In this document: piece by piece, positions 35,445 through 46,108 of the stretch
How the letters are laid out: every line of letters starts with the position of its first letter
How positions within the stretch are numbered: the first letter of the stretch is position 1
Source of the DNA: Clitoria ternatea
Lineage: Eukaryota; Streptophyta; Magnoliopsida; Fabales; Fabaceae
Direction of reading: 5' to 3'
Assembly: GCA_037962975.1 (NCBI GenBank)
Contig: CM075669.1
Span: 119,800,501 to 119,864,500, forward strand
DNA length: 64,000 bases
Position numbers and translations under genes: made by a program
Notes under the pieces: generated by a model
Told to the model about the DNA's origin: nothing
The model's input: only the letters and a program-made list of their open reading frames with translations
The model's database searches: none

Positions 35445-35886
35445 TTGTTAGATCTCTTAGTTTTTGTGTGTTCTAATTCATCTTATATTCATCTTTTTTG
35501 ATTCTAGATTCATGTCTTGATCCATGGATTCCATGCCTATTTTATGTTAAAAGATTATGCTAATTATATGCTAATATAACTGTTGATTTGGATTAATTTT
35601 GAGGTTTGAGTTGCTTGCTTCCATTGTACATAGTTGAAAGAAAAAGAGTTTGATAACCAAAATAAAAATAAAGAACAAGAAAAGAAGAGAAAAGAAATCC
35701 TCAAAAGGCCCTAGTTGCAAAATGCTTTCTCTAGGCTCTTACTTAGCAATACTTGAAAGTGTAAGCATTAAAAAAAAATAAGGTGGAGTGCAGGAAATTT
35801 TCATCCAAATAGTATCATAAGATTTTTTTCGGTAGTTCTAAAGTGATTTCAAAAATATTATTGCATAGCTTGCTTGCTTGATTGTG
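35445..35886 (+). other. Element C leader, part 2
   Basis: Continuation of the leader after the solo LTR. Purine-rich stretch at 35636-35700. Interrupted at 35891 by element B; continues at 54930. Confidence 0.5.
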
Positions 35887-36069
35887 GGTACTGTAACACC
35901 CTAATTTTGATAAGTAAATAAATAAATAAATAAATAAAACAAAGAAATTTTTTCACAATAAAAAAAAAATCAGAATAACCGGGCACAAGGAAATGAGGGA
36001 AAAGAAGGCAAGAAGAATAAAACCGACCCAAGGAGCTGACAGCGAAAAAAGGAAATGCTCAGGCGGATC

Positions 36070-36760
36070 ACACCGCGACCTTACTCGCTCAGCGAAGGCT
36101 ACACTCGGCACTCACTCACTCCACTCGGTATTCCCGCACCCGGATTTCAGCGCCTGGTTCACTCGGAAAGGTCCACTCCCTATTCACTCGGATTGGTCAT
36201 TAAACATACCAGCCCCATTCAGGAAACATAACGCATTCTACGACTTCATTCAATCCGGACGCGTATGCGAACAACTCGGAAACGTTTCCCATCACCACTC
36301 ACTCGGAACCCATGAAGACTTCTCACTCGGAATAGCTTTTACGCCCCTTTCGTCACTCAGGATATTTCACTTTTATTTTCACTCGGTAACTATAATTCTT
36401 CCTACTCTAGACATCCTACTAAGTCAAGACTCACTCGGGTTCCCTTACTACGAACGATTGACTACAATGGGGTCCACTTAGAACCTTAGGTGTCGCCTTT
36501 TAGTCGGAAAACCTTCACTCGGCAGATTCTCACTCGGAAATTGTTAATTATCCTACACTCGGGGAAATCCTATCAAGTATCACTCGGAAAGTATCTAGAT
36601 CAGTTCTCACTCGGTGTTTCGTATTCTCATTCACTTGGAAATACTTAAACCCTTCGGTACTCAGAATAAATCACTATCTCACTTCCCTTATCAACTCTTA
36701 ATCCCATTTCTACCCATGGTTATACCGACCTCACACACTCGGTAAGTACGCATACATATA
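36070..36760. repeat. CACTCGG motif array, element B 3' LTR
   Basis: About 25 copies of CACTCGG or one-off forms at irregular 15-60 base spacing, nearly all in the same orientation. It lies near the 3' end of the LTR in element orientation, the place occupied by TCGCTYRAGCGA arrays in LTR-X and element A. The homologous array in the 5' LTR (43795-44470) has many CACTCAG variants, matching C-to-T decay of the CG on one strand. Confidence 0.85.
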
Positions 36761-37327
36761 TATATTACTCGGATCATTCACGCAATATAGGACAAGACAC
36801 GGTAAGATGGATAAAGAAAGGGATATAAATAAGTACAGGCACACGGTCTTGTCTTCTACCCAAGAGGGTTCAAGTTCTAGTATAAAGAGACTACGACTGA
36901 AATACGAGCCGGCCAAGGCTTAACAAGACATGTACACAGCATATACATAAACGCATAATCTCCATAGTGCACCAGTACTTCACTCGACATTCAGCTCCTC
37001 CTCCACTCCTCATTCCGAGAGACATTCACTAAAAAGTTGCCACAGCAGGGGTGAGTATCTTAGATATTAAATGATAGATATTGACTCGGATTATCCTTAC
37101 TCATGCAGCAATATAAAGTACACTATCAAATAAACACAATACCAAGTAAACCAAAATGTACACATTCAACATTTCACGATCAGAATTCATCAGTCTCACT
37201 CGGATATATACACATAACAATACGACGACATTAACAATTATTCACAGAACAGATTTCTATCAATATTAACAAATAATGCACATGGAATAATTCACTCGGT
37301 TTCGCATTCGTGTGTGATCGGTTTTTG

Positions 37328-37598
37328 ACGTTGCAACGTAGGCTCCCAGCCTTTTTATACATAGCTCTTGGCTATCCATTCAGCTCCCAGCTGCTTGGCC
37401 GTTTTACAGGTACCCAACCGTTTGCCCACAAGGTGACACCAACGCTCTCAGCGTCAACGGAGGTGTTCACGGGCAGCCCGAGTCCCACTCAGAGGCTACC
37501 TTGAGTCCCACTCGAAGGATTTCACAGCGTCCCACGCTTTTAATTAACCGATAGTAGTGTCCCACACTACGTGCTCCCAGCACAACGCATCCCATGCG
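37328..37598. other. Hairpin array with constant TCCCA loop, element B 3' LTR
   Basis: 37328-37339 is a perfect palindrome ACGTTGCAACGT. Then arms around TCCCA or a close variant: 37340-37352 AGGC/GCCT; 37361-37375 ATAGC/GCTAT (loop TCTTG); 37381-37393 CAGC/GCTG; 37442-37454 ACGC/GCGT (loop TCTCA); 37480-37490 GAG/CTC; 37503-37513 GAG/CTC; 37526-37538 AGCG/CGCT; 37554-37570 GTAGTG/CACTAC; 37571-37583 GTGC/GCAC; 37586-37598 CGCA/TGCG. GGT-ACCCA-ACC and TTG-CCCA-CAA occur at about 37410-37430. Every TCCCA I find in this stretch has complementary flanks of at least 3 bases. Confidence 0.9.
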
Positions 37599-37639
37599 CC
37601 ACACACGGATTCATCACACAACACAGCATTCTTATACAC

Positions 37640-37890
37640 AACCTTTCACTCAAACATACATGCATCACATGCAATCGGTAATAAGCATTCTCAGAACTCA
37701 ATATATTAGTCCTACACACATGCTTCTCATGCAATCAATATCATAGCTCAAATAGATGAATACAACAACACACGCGTCCTATGCAGTCGGTGTCAAGCAG
37801 TATCAAGATTCAATGAAGTAATCCAACAACACAAGTATATCATGCAATCGGTACTTAGCAGTATCAGGAGTCAGACAACACATGCATCAG
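37640..37890. repeat. Degenerate ~75-bp tandem repeats (CATGCAATCGGT)
   Basis: Phrases of the type ATGCAATCGGTA, AGCAGTATCA and CAACACA recur four to five times (near 37671, 37730, 37785, 37845, 37880). Copy in the other LTR at about 53765-53990. Confidence 0.65.
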
Positions 37891-38454
37891 TGGGATATAT
37901 TACCCGATTCACTACGTCAACATTCAATCACATGCAGTCAGTATTTTATATTCATAACAACTTATATGTCACATAAACCGCACGGTAATCATCATCAACA
38001 ATTCAGCACACCCTTTCCATGCAATCATTCGACATTCTCAAGCTATCAGCATGCATTTCAAGGACGGGACTAGACATGCAACACTCAACTCTCATTCATC
38101 ATGCACCCGGGTATTACACACTCCTCATGCAAGCACAACACATAAACAGAATACAAAACAACAATCATCAGCACCCAGAACCCGTCCATAACCCATGCAT
38201 TTAAAATATAAGGTACTCCCCCTACCAACTACGAAACTCTGAGAGACTCTTCCGCTTGGATGTTGGTCCTCTGCCTTGCTGCTTCGCTCGTTACTTCCAC
38301 TCGTTTGGCCTCCTCTTGAATACTGTCGTCTTCCACGATTGACTCAGGAACAGGGGCTGTTTCTTCTTCCACTTCGACGATCACCTTTCACTAGCAGGAG
38401 GGAGCTCCGACTCCTCTATAGTACTGTCAACATGGCTTACAAAGGTAGAAAATG

Positions 38455-38540
38455 GAAACAGAGAGCAGGGAAGGAGAAGAAGAATGAAGGAGAAGAGAGG
38501 AAGGAAGAAGAAGAGAAGAAGGAAGAAGAAGAGAGAATTC
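38455..38540. repeat. GAA/GGAAGAA-rich tract
   Basis: Imperfect (GAAGAA)n; gives a spurious lysine/glutamate-rich frame. In element orientation it is a CT-rich tract in the LTR leader. Copy at 54562-54650. Confidence 0.85.
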
Positions 38541-38817
38541 GTAGAGGGAAAACTGAAGGAATGGATGGCCAAGAGACCCATCGACCAATCATATATGCAT
38601 GCACGAGGGAATGGAAAGGTGGGGTGGGAAAACGTGAAGCAGCAGTCTGCTCATGTCACCCAGTCACCATCAGCAACAATCAATAGTTAAACATACTTAA
38701 TCAGCCGTCATTTCATTAATTAAGTTAATGGTAATTAATAAATAATTTTCCACTTCTGATATTATTATTTTAATGGTTTTGTTTCACCCGGTACTTGTTT
38801 TAAATCGGGATGTTACA

Positions 38818-38832
38818 GTTCTCCCCTGCTCA
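38818..38832 (-). other. Element B polypurine tract
   Basis: On the minus strand GAGCAGGGGAGAAC directly precedes the LTR start at 38817. Confidence 0.85.
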
Positions 38833-38840
38833 AAAGAATT

Positions 38841-39242
38841 TCATTCTCGAAATTCAATCGGTAACTCACCTTGATCAAACAACTCGGGGTACTATTGCCG
38901 CATGGCATCCTCGCGTTCCCAGGTATAAGAGGTATACCCTTCCTGCTGCCATTCTACTTCAACTAGTTGCACATCTTTACTCCTTAAACGCTTTACCGAT
39001 CAGTCCACTATTCTAGTCGGTACAGTCACAGTGGTCAGGTCTTCCTTAATCTCCACTTCATCATCCGGCATCGTGTGAGTGGAATCATGTAAGTACTTCC
39101 TTAATTGAGATACATGGAACACGTTATGCAATCGGGATAAGTGAGTCGGTAATGCCACTCGGTATGCTACGGGACCGATCCGCTCCAATACCTCATAAGG
39201 CCCAATGTACCAGAGGCTCAGCTTTTCACTTTTCAAGGTTCA
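38841..39242 (-). pseudogene. Element B pol 3' end: integrase C-terminus and chromodomain
   Basis: From the TGA at 39240-39242 the frame continues with KSEKLSLWYIGPYEVLERIG (GPY/F module) and HNVFHVSQLRKY, then TGA 39000-39002. After it a chromodomain-like tail (VEVEWQQEGYTSYTWERED) runs to an internal TAG at 38892-38894 and a probable natural stop at 38841-38843, 23 bases before the LTR. Both internal breaks fit C-to-T (CGA and CAG codons). The tail lies beyond the last uninterrupted stretch and is easily missed. Confidence 0.75.
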
Positions 39243-39746
39243 TCCAACTCCCTTGCTTGGTGAAGTCTTCAGAAATACCCTATCTCCGACTGAAAACTCT
39301 AGCGGTTTGGTTCGTTTGTCATGGTAGCTCTTCTGCCTATCCTGAGACGCCTTCATCTTTTCCCTTATCACTCGGATCTGTTCTGAGGTTTGCTTCACAA
39401 TTTCTGGTCCCAATAGCAGACTCTCACCCGATTCCGACCAGCAAAGTGGGGTTCGGCATCTTCGACCATATAGTGCTTCGTAGGGTGCCATACCAATACT
39501 GTTGTGGTGGCTGTTGTTGTACGTAAATTTGATTAGGGAAAGGTACTGCTCCCAATCTCCACCATGCTCCAACACACACGCCCTCAGTAAGTCCTCTAAA
39601 CTTTGTATCATCCGCTCGGATTGTCCATCCGATTGGGGGTGGTAAGCGGAACTTAGCCAAAGCTTCGTACCCAATTCCTGGTGTAGGCTGGTCCAAAACC
39701 GAGACGTGAACCTAGGGTCCCTGTCCGACACGATAGAAGTCGGCAT
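39240..39746 (-). pseudogene. Element B pol: integrase core, second half
   Basis: 168 codons with the D of IVSDRDPRFTSRF and the E of DGQSERMIQSLED (catalytic DDE pair), then YEALYGRRCRTPLCW. It is in a different frame from the preceding segment; a one-base loss near 39775-39781 separates them. Ends at TGA 39240-39242 after SPSKGVG. No own start. Confidence 0.85.
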
Positions 39747-39778
39747 ACCGTGCAGTCGGACAATTTCATGAACGTAAA

Positions 39779-40180
39779 TCAGGCTAACTTATGCAACGGG
39801 TACTTCATGTTCACAGGTAGGAAGTGTGCACTCTTTGTCAGTCGGTCAACAATGACCCAAATCGCATCATGGCCCGCTCGGTTTTTTGGCAATCCCATGA
39901 CAAAGTCCATGGCGATTGAGTCCCATTTCCACACGGGGATTTCCAGGGGTTGCAATGCACCACACGGCTTCTGATGCTCGATTTTCAATTTCTGACAGGT
40001 AATACACCGAGCCACGTATTCTGCCACATCCCTCTTTAATCCAGGCCACCAGAATTGTGTCCTTAGGTCATGGTACATCTTTGTGGTACCCGGGTGGATA
40101 CTTAGTAGGCTTTTGTGGGCTTCATCGAGCACCATTTTTCTTAATTCTCCTCCACCCAGCACGTAAATTCTGTTTCTCAC
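39779..40180 (-). pseudogene. Element B pol: integrase zinc-binding domain and core start
   Basis: 133 codons with the HHCC module (HKSLLSIHPG, CITCQKLK) and the first catalytic D in VIVDRLTKSAHF. Bounded upstream by TGA 40181-40183 and downstream by the frameshift and TGA at 39779-39781. Confidence 0.85.
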
Positions 40181-40273
40181 TCAGAAGATCCCATCTGATC
40201 CCTCGGTCAAGGACAAGTCTTTTCCTTTGGCCTGAGTCTCCTTCATCTCAGCCAAGTAGGGATCTGACTGCTG

Positions 40274-40711
40274 CTATTCATACACGGATTTCAAAAATTC
40301 ATTAGCAATCCTTAACGCACCGATTGTTATTTTCCAAGAGGAGGGGATGTCAACATACAAGTTCATGTCTCGGAACTGTTCCAACAACTCCACCTCCTTC
40401 ACCATCATCACTGCTATATGGAGGGATTTCCGACTCAACGCGTCGGCAACAACATTTGCCTTACCCGGATGGTACTTTAGCTCAAAATCATAATCCTTTA
40501 AAAATTCCATCCATCTCCTCTGCCTCATGTTCAGCTCCTTCTGGTCGAATAAATATTTGAGGCTCTTGTGGTCGCTGTAAACTTCGAATTTAGAACTGTA
40601 CAAGTAATGCCTCCATATTTTCAATGCAAAGACCAAAGCTGCTAATTCCAAGTCGTGGGTCGGGTAATGCTGTTCGTGAGGCCTCAATTGCCGAGAGGCA
40701 TAAGCTATCAC
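40274..40711 (-). pseudogene. Element B pol: RNaseH
   Basis: 145 codons: IAYASRQLRPHEQHYPTHDL, YSDHKSLKYLFDQKELNMRQ and KYHPGKANVVADALSRK, typical of gypsy RNaseH, which removes the RNA strand of the cDNA hybrid. Bounded by TAG 40721-40723 and TAG 40274-40276, both consistent with CAG to TAG. Confidence 0.88.
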
Positions 40712-40720
40712 TCGGTCCTT

Positions 40721-41452
40721 CTACATTAGCACGCATCCTAATCGGAGTCCTGACGCATCATAATAAACCATGAAGCTCTCTTGTAAGTCAGGCAATGCCA
40801 GTACTGGAGCGGTCGTCAACTTGTCTTTTAGCTCTCGGAAACTGCTCTCGCACTCGGAACTCCACACGAAGGGAACGTTTTTCTGGGTCAATTTAGTCAG
40901 TGGCAAAGCTAGCTTAGAAAAACCTTCAATAAACCGCCTATAGTAACCAGCCAGGCCTATAAAGCTCCTTATCTCTGAGACCGACTCGGGTCTCTCCCAT
41001 GCCATTATAGCTGCCACCTTCGAAGGGTCTACCGAGACCCCCTCCTTGGAAATCACATGTCCGAGAAAGTGGATCTTATCCATCCAGAAATCACACTTCG
41101 AAAATTTTGCAAACAGCTGCTTCTCCTTCAAGACTTGAAGTACCGCTCGGAGGTGTTCTTCATGCTCTTCAGAGGTCTTGGAGTAGACTAAGATATCATC
41201 GATAAAAACTACTACGAATCGGTCCAAGTACGGGTGGAATATGCTGTTCATGTAATTCATGAATATGGCAGGTGCATTTGTTACACCGAACGGCATCACT
41301 ACATACTCGTAGTGGACATACCGAGTCCTAAAGGCAGTCTTGGGAATATCTGAGTCCTTCACCCGGATTTGGTGGTATCCCGACCGTAAGTCGATCTTTG
41401 AGAAGACTAAAGCACCACGTAGTTGGTCAATCAGATCGTCGATCCTGGGCAA
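40721..41452 (-). pseudogene. Element B pol: reverse transcriptase
   Basis: 243 codons. LRSGYHQIRV, MPFGVTNAPAIFM and the catalytic FIDDILVYSK are all present, followed by the connection region with FIGLAGYYRRFIEGF and the start of RNaseH (YDASGLRLGCVLM). The usual CDAS cysteine of RNaseH is tyrosine here. The TAG at 41486-41488 separates it from the preceding segment in the same frame. Confidence 0.9.
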
Positions 41453-41485
41453 CGGGTATCGGTTCTTAATTGTGAGTTTATTTAG

Positions 41486-43282
41486 CTATCGGTAATCTAT
41501 GCATAGTCTCATGCTGCCATCCTTCTTCTTAACAAGTAGTACAGGTGCGCCCCATGGTGATACACTCGGTCTAATGAATTGTTTACCGAGTAACTCATCC
41601 ACCTGCTTTTTCAGCTCGGCCAATTCCATTGGGGACATTCTATAAGGTGCACTGGAGACTGGCTCGGCTCTAGGGATCAGGTCAATAGAGAACTCAACTT
41701 CTCTAGTTGGAGGGACACCCGGCACATCATCCGGAAACACTTCTGGGAATTCACAAACAGTCAGAATTTCGTTCATTCGGGCTCTACTCTCACCTTCAGT
41801 TAGACAAAGCATCATAAGTAGCTGAGATATACCTTGCACCATATAGTCCTCATTGCTTTGCCTCGGAAAAATTATCCTGCGGTTTCTACAGTCTACCAAC
41901 ACCTTGTTGGCTGAAAGCCAATCTACACCGAGTACAATGTTGTGATCCTTTAAAGGCATGCACACCAAATCGAAGGTGAAACTCCGATCGCTCAACACAA
42001 ACGCTACGTCCTTACACATCGATGATGTCAACACCTTAGTGCCAGTCGGATTGGCTACTTCCAAAGTCTGATCCATATAGACAGTCGGTAACTTTAAACG
42101 CCTTACACACTTATCAACTATAAAAGAATGGGTGGCTCCTGAATCAAAAACTACATTAAGTGTATATCTACCGAGTGAGCACTTACATTGTACCAAGTCA
42201 TTCGCTTGCACAGCATCTTCTGCATTGATGGCGTAGACTCTTCCCACCGCTGGTTGGTCGGTATTTCTTTCTCGGTTACTTGGAGTAAGCATCATGTTTC
42301 CTCTGGCTCTGCCGCCTCTGCCCCCCGGTCTTTGACTATCGCTCCCACGGTTCCTCTCTTGGAAGCCTCCCTGACGTATATTGGTGTTTGCTTGACGGAG
42401 TTGGGGGCAGTCAGGGCGAATGTGCCCCTTCCTATTACAATGGAAGCACACCATCTCACCATCCTTGTTGCAGTCTCGAGCGTAGTGATTTCCTCCACAC
42501 TTAAAACATTTTCCGTTCCCCATAACTGGTCGTCTTTCTCGCTGGCTCCGACCCCCAAATCTGGAAAAAGGTCTGCTCCTACCAGCGTTGTTCGACCTCT
42601 TGAAGCGGGATTGCTGGGGCTTCAAGTAATGGTCTGCTCTGCTGCTCTGGCCCGAGTGGGCCTTGTCGTCCTCTTCGAATATTCTACACTTATTCACCAA
42701 TACAGGGAAGCTCCTAATCTCTTGGTATCTGCAGGCTCTTTTAATGTCTGATCTCAATCCGTTCTCAAATTTAAGGCATTTAGAACTTTCCGTTCCAGGT
42801 TGCTGGAAGGGCGGGTAAAATAAGCACAGTTCTTCAAATCTAGCTGCGTACTCCTCCACAGACATGGAGCCCTGTTTTAATTCCATGAATTCAAGTTCCT
42901 TCCGACTCCTGATTGTGTCCGGGAAATATTTCTCTAAGAAGCATGTCTTGAAATTTTCCCAGGTCAGCTGAGTATCATCGTCAGTCAGTCGGTTCCTGGC
43001 TATCTTCCACCAGCTCTCTGCTTCGTCCCGCAGCATGTACACTGCGCACTCCACCTTCTGGGCCTTGGTGCAGTGGAGACCCCCAAAAATCCTCTCTAAC
43101 TCTTGAGTCCATTTGTAAGCTACCTCAGGGTTACGTCCTCCCTGAAATTCACTCGGCTTCCTTTTTAGGAAGCGGTCCAACACTTGGCCTTCTCCAGCTC
43201 GAGGCTGGCCCTGCCTCTCAAACACGTCAGCAAAACGTTGGAATGTCGTGGCTATGGCCTCCATGCTTTGACGATTCACCAT
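41486..43282 (-). pseudogene. Element B gag, zinc knuckles, protease, RT start
   Basis: 598 codons from an ATG at 43280-43282. Gag capsid domain (LDRFLKRKPSEFQGG near residue 36, ESWWKIA near 92, FLEKYFPDTIRSRKELEF near 112, SVEEYAARFEELCLF near 138). Two CCHC knuckles (CFKCGGNHYARDC near 261-273, CFHCNRKGHIRPDC near 281-294; the first has a shortened spacing). Aspartic protease DSGATHSF near residue 376. RT N-terminus ends at CIDYR, where TAG 41486-41488 interrupts. Gag and pol were one ORF, as in element A. The order and lengths are normal for a gypsy chromovirus. Confidence 0.9.
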
Positions 43283-43572
43283 AACTTATCCTGAAATTAA
43301 CACCCCTTCAAGGATAAGTTTACAAGGTTACATTTTTTCGATCGGATCTCACCCCATATCCACTGATTATAGCACATTATACCATTTATATGTATATATA
43401 TACGTCATGCAATCAATCGGACCAGGAGAGAAGTTACCTCCTATTCCCAAATCAATATCTCAACATCAATCATATTCAATCAGAATGTCACAATAATGAT
43501 GACCACTCGGTCATAACACATACAACCGCTTACACTCGGTAAGCACACCTTGGCCTTGGACTATTTCGGTCT
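43283..43572 (-). other. Element B untranslated leader
   Basis: Short leader between primer site and gag start; nothing else recognised. Confidence 0.7.
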
Positions 43573-43584
43573 GCTCTGATACCA
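43573..43584 (-). other. Element B primer-binding site (tRNA-iMet)
   Basis: TGGTATCAGAGC on the minus strand, three bases from the 5' LTR at 43588. Confidence 0.95.
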
Positions 43585-43794
43585 AAATGTAACACCCTAA
43601 TTTTGATAAGTAAATAAATAAATAAATAAATAAAACAAAGAAAATTTTTCACAATAAAAAAAAATCAGAATAATCGGGCACAAGGAAATGAGGGAAAAGA
43701 AGGCAAGAGGAATGAAACCGACCCAAGGAGCTGACAGCGAAAGAAGGAAACGCTCAGGCGGATCACACCGCGACCTTACTCGCTTAGCGAAGGC

Positions 43795-44470
43795 TACACT
43801 CGGCACTCACTCACTCCACTCGGCATTCCCGCACCCGGATTTCAGCGCCTGGTTCACTCGAAAAGGTCCACTCCCTATTCACTCAGATTGGTCATTAAAC
43901 ATACCAGCCCCATTCAGAAAACATAACGCATTCTACGACTTCATTCAATCCGGACGCGTATGCGAACAACTCAAAAATGTTTCCCATCACCACTCACTCA
44001 GAACCCATGAAGACTTCTCACTCGGAATAGCTTTCACGCCCCTTTCATCACTCGGGATATTTCACTTTTATTTTCACTCGGTAACTATAATTCTTCCTAC
44101 TTTAGACATCCTACTAAGTCAAGACTCACTCGGGTTCCCTTACTACAAACGATTGACTACAATGGGATCCACTTAGAACCTTAGGTGTCGCCTTTCAGTC
44201 AGAAAACCTTCACTCGGCAGATTCTCACTCAGAAATTGTTAATTATCGTACACTCAGGGAAATCCTATCAAGTATCACTCAGAAAGTATCTAGATCAGTT
44301 CTCACTCGGTGTTTCGTATTCTCATTCACTCGGAAATACTTAAACCCTTCGGTACTCAGAAAAAATCACTGTCTCACTTCCCTTATCAACTCTTAATCCC
44401 ATTTCTACCCATGGTTTTACCGACCTCACACACTCGGTAAGTACGCGTACATATATATATTACTCGGATC
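43795..44470. repeat. CACTCGG motif array, element B 5' LTR
   Basis: Copy of 36070-36760. Several CACTCGG motifs here read CACTCAG or CACTCGA, differences expected from deamination of methylated CG. Confidence 0.85.
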
Positions 44471-45616
44471 ATTCACGCAATATAGGACAAGACACGGTAA
44501 GATGGATAAAGAAAGGGATATAAATAAGTACAGGCACACGGTCTTGTCTTCTACCCAAGAGGGTTCAAGTTCTAGTATAAAGAGACTACGACTGAAATAC
44601 GAGCCGGCCAAGGCTTAACAAGACATGTACACAGCATATACATAAATGCATAATCTCCATAGTGCACCGGTACTTCACTTGGCATTCAGCTCCTCCTCCA
44701 CTCCTCATTCTGAGAGACATTCACTGAAAAGTTGCCACAGCAGGGGTGAGTATCTTAGATATTAAATGATAGATATTGACTCAGATTATCCTTACTCATG
44801 CAGCAATATAAAGTATGTTGGTGTATGCACTATGAGCTTTTATGCTTTTTCATTTGTATCTTTTTCTACTTATCAATAGAATAAATATTTCAGTTTAAAA
44901 TTGTTTTAAAACATATTTATCCTTGGAGTAATAGGTCATATAAATTATTCCTAAAATGTCCCTAGTTAAGTATTTACATGGGGACATGTAAATACACTGA
45001 GACTAGTGTGTGAGTGTACTGATGACCTGATCTCACAGATCATAGATATAGATGATATCGAGTCTTCACACGGGTACACATTAAGAGTAATGATGTACTG
45101 GACAGACCCACCATGAGAACGTTGCATGGATCGTTACATGATTGTCATAAACGATTCTCAATGTGATAATGGTATATGTAGTCCTTCGACCTGAAGTCAC
45201 TACGATTCCTACATGAGGAGTTTATTGTTTTAATACAATTAAACGTCTTCTGTAACAAGAGGACTATAAAGGTTGTGATTAGGCAATGAACAAATTATGC
45301 AGAGGGATGTGAGTGATGTAGATGGGATTTGTCTCTCCTATGTGACAGGAGTGATATCCATAGGCCACTTGATGGAGTAAGACTAAGAAAACGCATGGCC
45401 ATGCTAGAAAGAATAAATATTAGATATTTATTCGGATCCAGTCTACTCCGGTATCAAGTAAAATAAATTGGGCCGTACAAGGATGACGCGACCATGCCTT
45501 GGGCCCAATTAGGATATCGTGACAAAAGGAATAAACGTATTAAATAATTATCACTTATAGGTTATGTTGATAATATTCGGACATAATGATGCATTGCTAG
45601 ATGCCGCTCTTATTTT

Positions 45617-45648
45617 ATATTAATAATAAAATAGTTTATTATTAATAT
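45617..45648. other. Perfect 14-bp inverted repeat in element D LTR
   Basis: Arms ATATTAATAATAAA and its complement around ATAG, about 160 bases upstream of the TATA box. Unchanged in the 3' LTR (52747-52778). A second hairpin at 45709-45731 has lost one pair in the 3' LTR. Confidence 0.85.
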
Positions 45649-45807
45649 GACCGGGTATTTTACCTATAGGGTCACACACATAGAGTAAGCCCATCAGAAA
45701 ATGTTGTCTTATTTTAGTTGGACTAAAATAAAGCTATTGGGCCTAACTCATTTGGAATGAGTAAGGAGCCCACTTTTAGAGAGAACAAATTAGGTCAAAC
45801 CTAAGCC

Positions 45808-45815
45808 TATAAATA
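45808..45815 (+). promoter_or_regulatory. Element D TATA box
   Basis: TATAAATA in the LTR, repeated at 52938-52945 in the 3' LTR; the downstream sequence is the likely R region. Confidence 0.75.
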
Positions 45816-46095
45816 GAGCATAAGATGCTCATAGGCCGTTCACTCAAGTAAGACACAAATTCGCAAAAGTTGCAAGAGCTACACGCCGTCAAACTAGCAG
45901 TTGGCAGGTGTTGCGATTCTGGTGGGAGTGCTCATGTGGACTCCTAAAGGACGAGCCTACGACTGCTTCGGAGTTCTTCAAGAGGTAACCTAAAATAATT
46001 TCGAAATTGTTTTGTGCTTTGAAACACGGAACCTTGCAAATCCTATGGAATCCCTTTTATTTTTCCGCTGCTCATGCTTAGGGATTCCCTAACAG

Positions 46096-46108
46096 TGGTA
46101 TCAGAGCC
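46096..46108 (+). other. Element D primer-binding site (tRNA-iMet)
   Basis: TGGTATCAGAGCC, one base after the 5' LTR. Confidence 0.95.

Larger units (their letters stand above)
35892..38817 (-). repeat. Element B 3' LTR (2926 bp)
   Basis: Reads TGTAACATCCCG at 38817 downwards and ends GGGTGTTACA at 35892 in element orientation. Contains a GAA-rich tract (plus strand 38455-38540, a CT-rich leader on the minus strand), a hairpin array at 37328-37598, a reversed GCCTTGGCCGGC block at 36908-36919 and a CACTCGG array at 36070-36750. Confidence 0.95.
44816..46094 (+). repeat. Element D 5' LTR (1279 bp)
   Basis: TGTTGG...CTAACA. Direct copy at 51946-53224. TATA box TATAAATA at 45808-45815. Strong inverted repeats at 45617-45648 (perfect 14-base arms, loop ATAG) and 45709-45731 (10-base arms, loop TGG). 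Confidence 0.95.

Noticed and set aside
35993..36481. 162-codon plus-strand frame in the element B LTR (copy at 43688-44176)
   Set aside because: Lies wholly in an LTR on the antisense side, is made of translated CACTCGG repeats, and its presence twice only reflects the LTR pair.
38276..38686. Lysine/glutamate-rich frame (copy at 54302-54793)
   Set aside because: Translation of the GAA-rich tract in the LTR; no domain and antisense to the element.
42188..42751. 187-codon plus-strand frame inside element B gag
   Set aside because: Shadow of the minus-strand gag-protease coding sequence.
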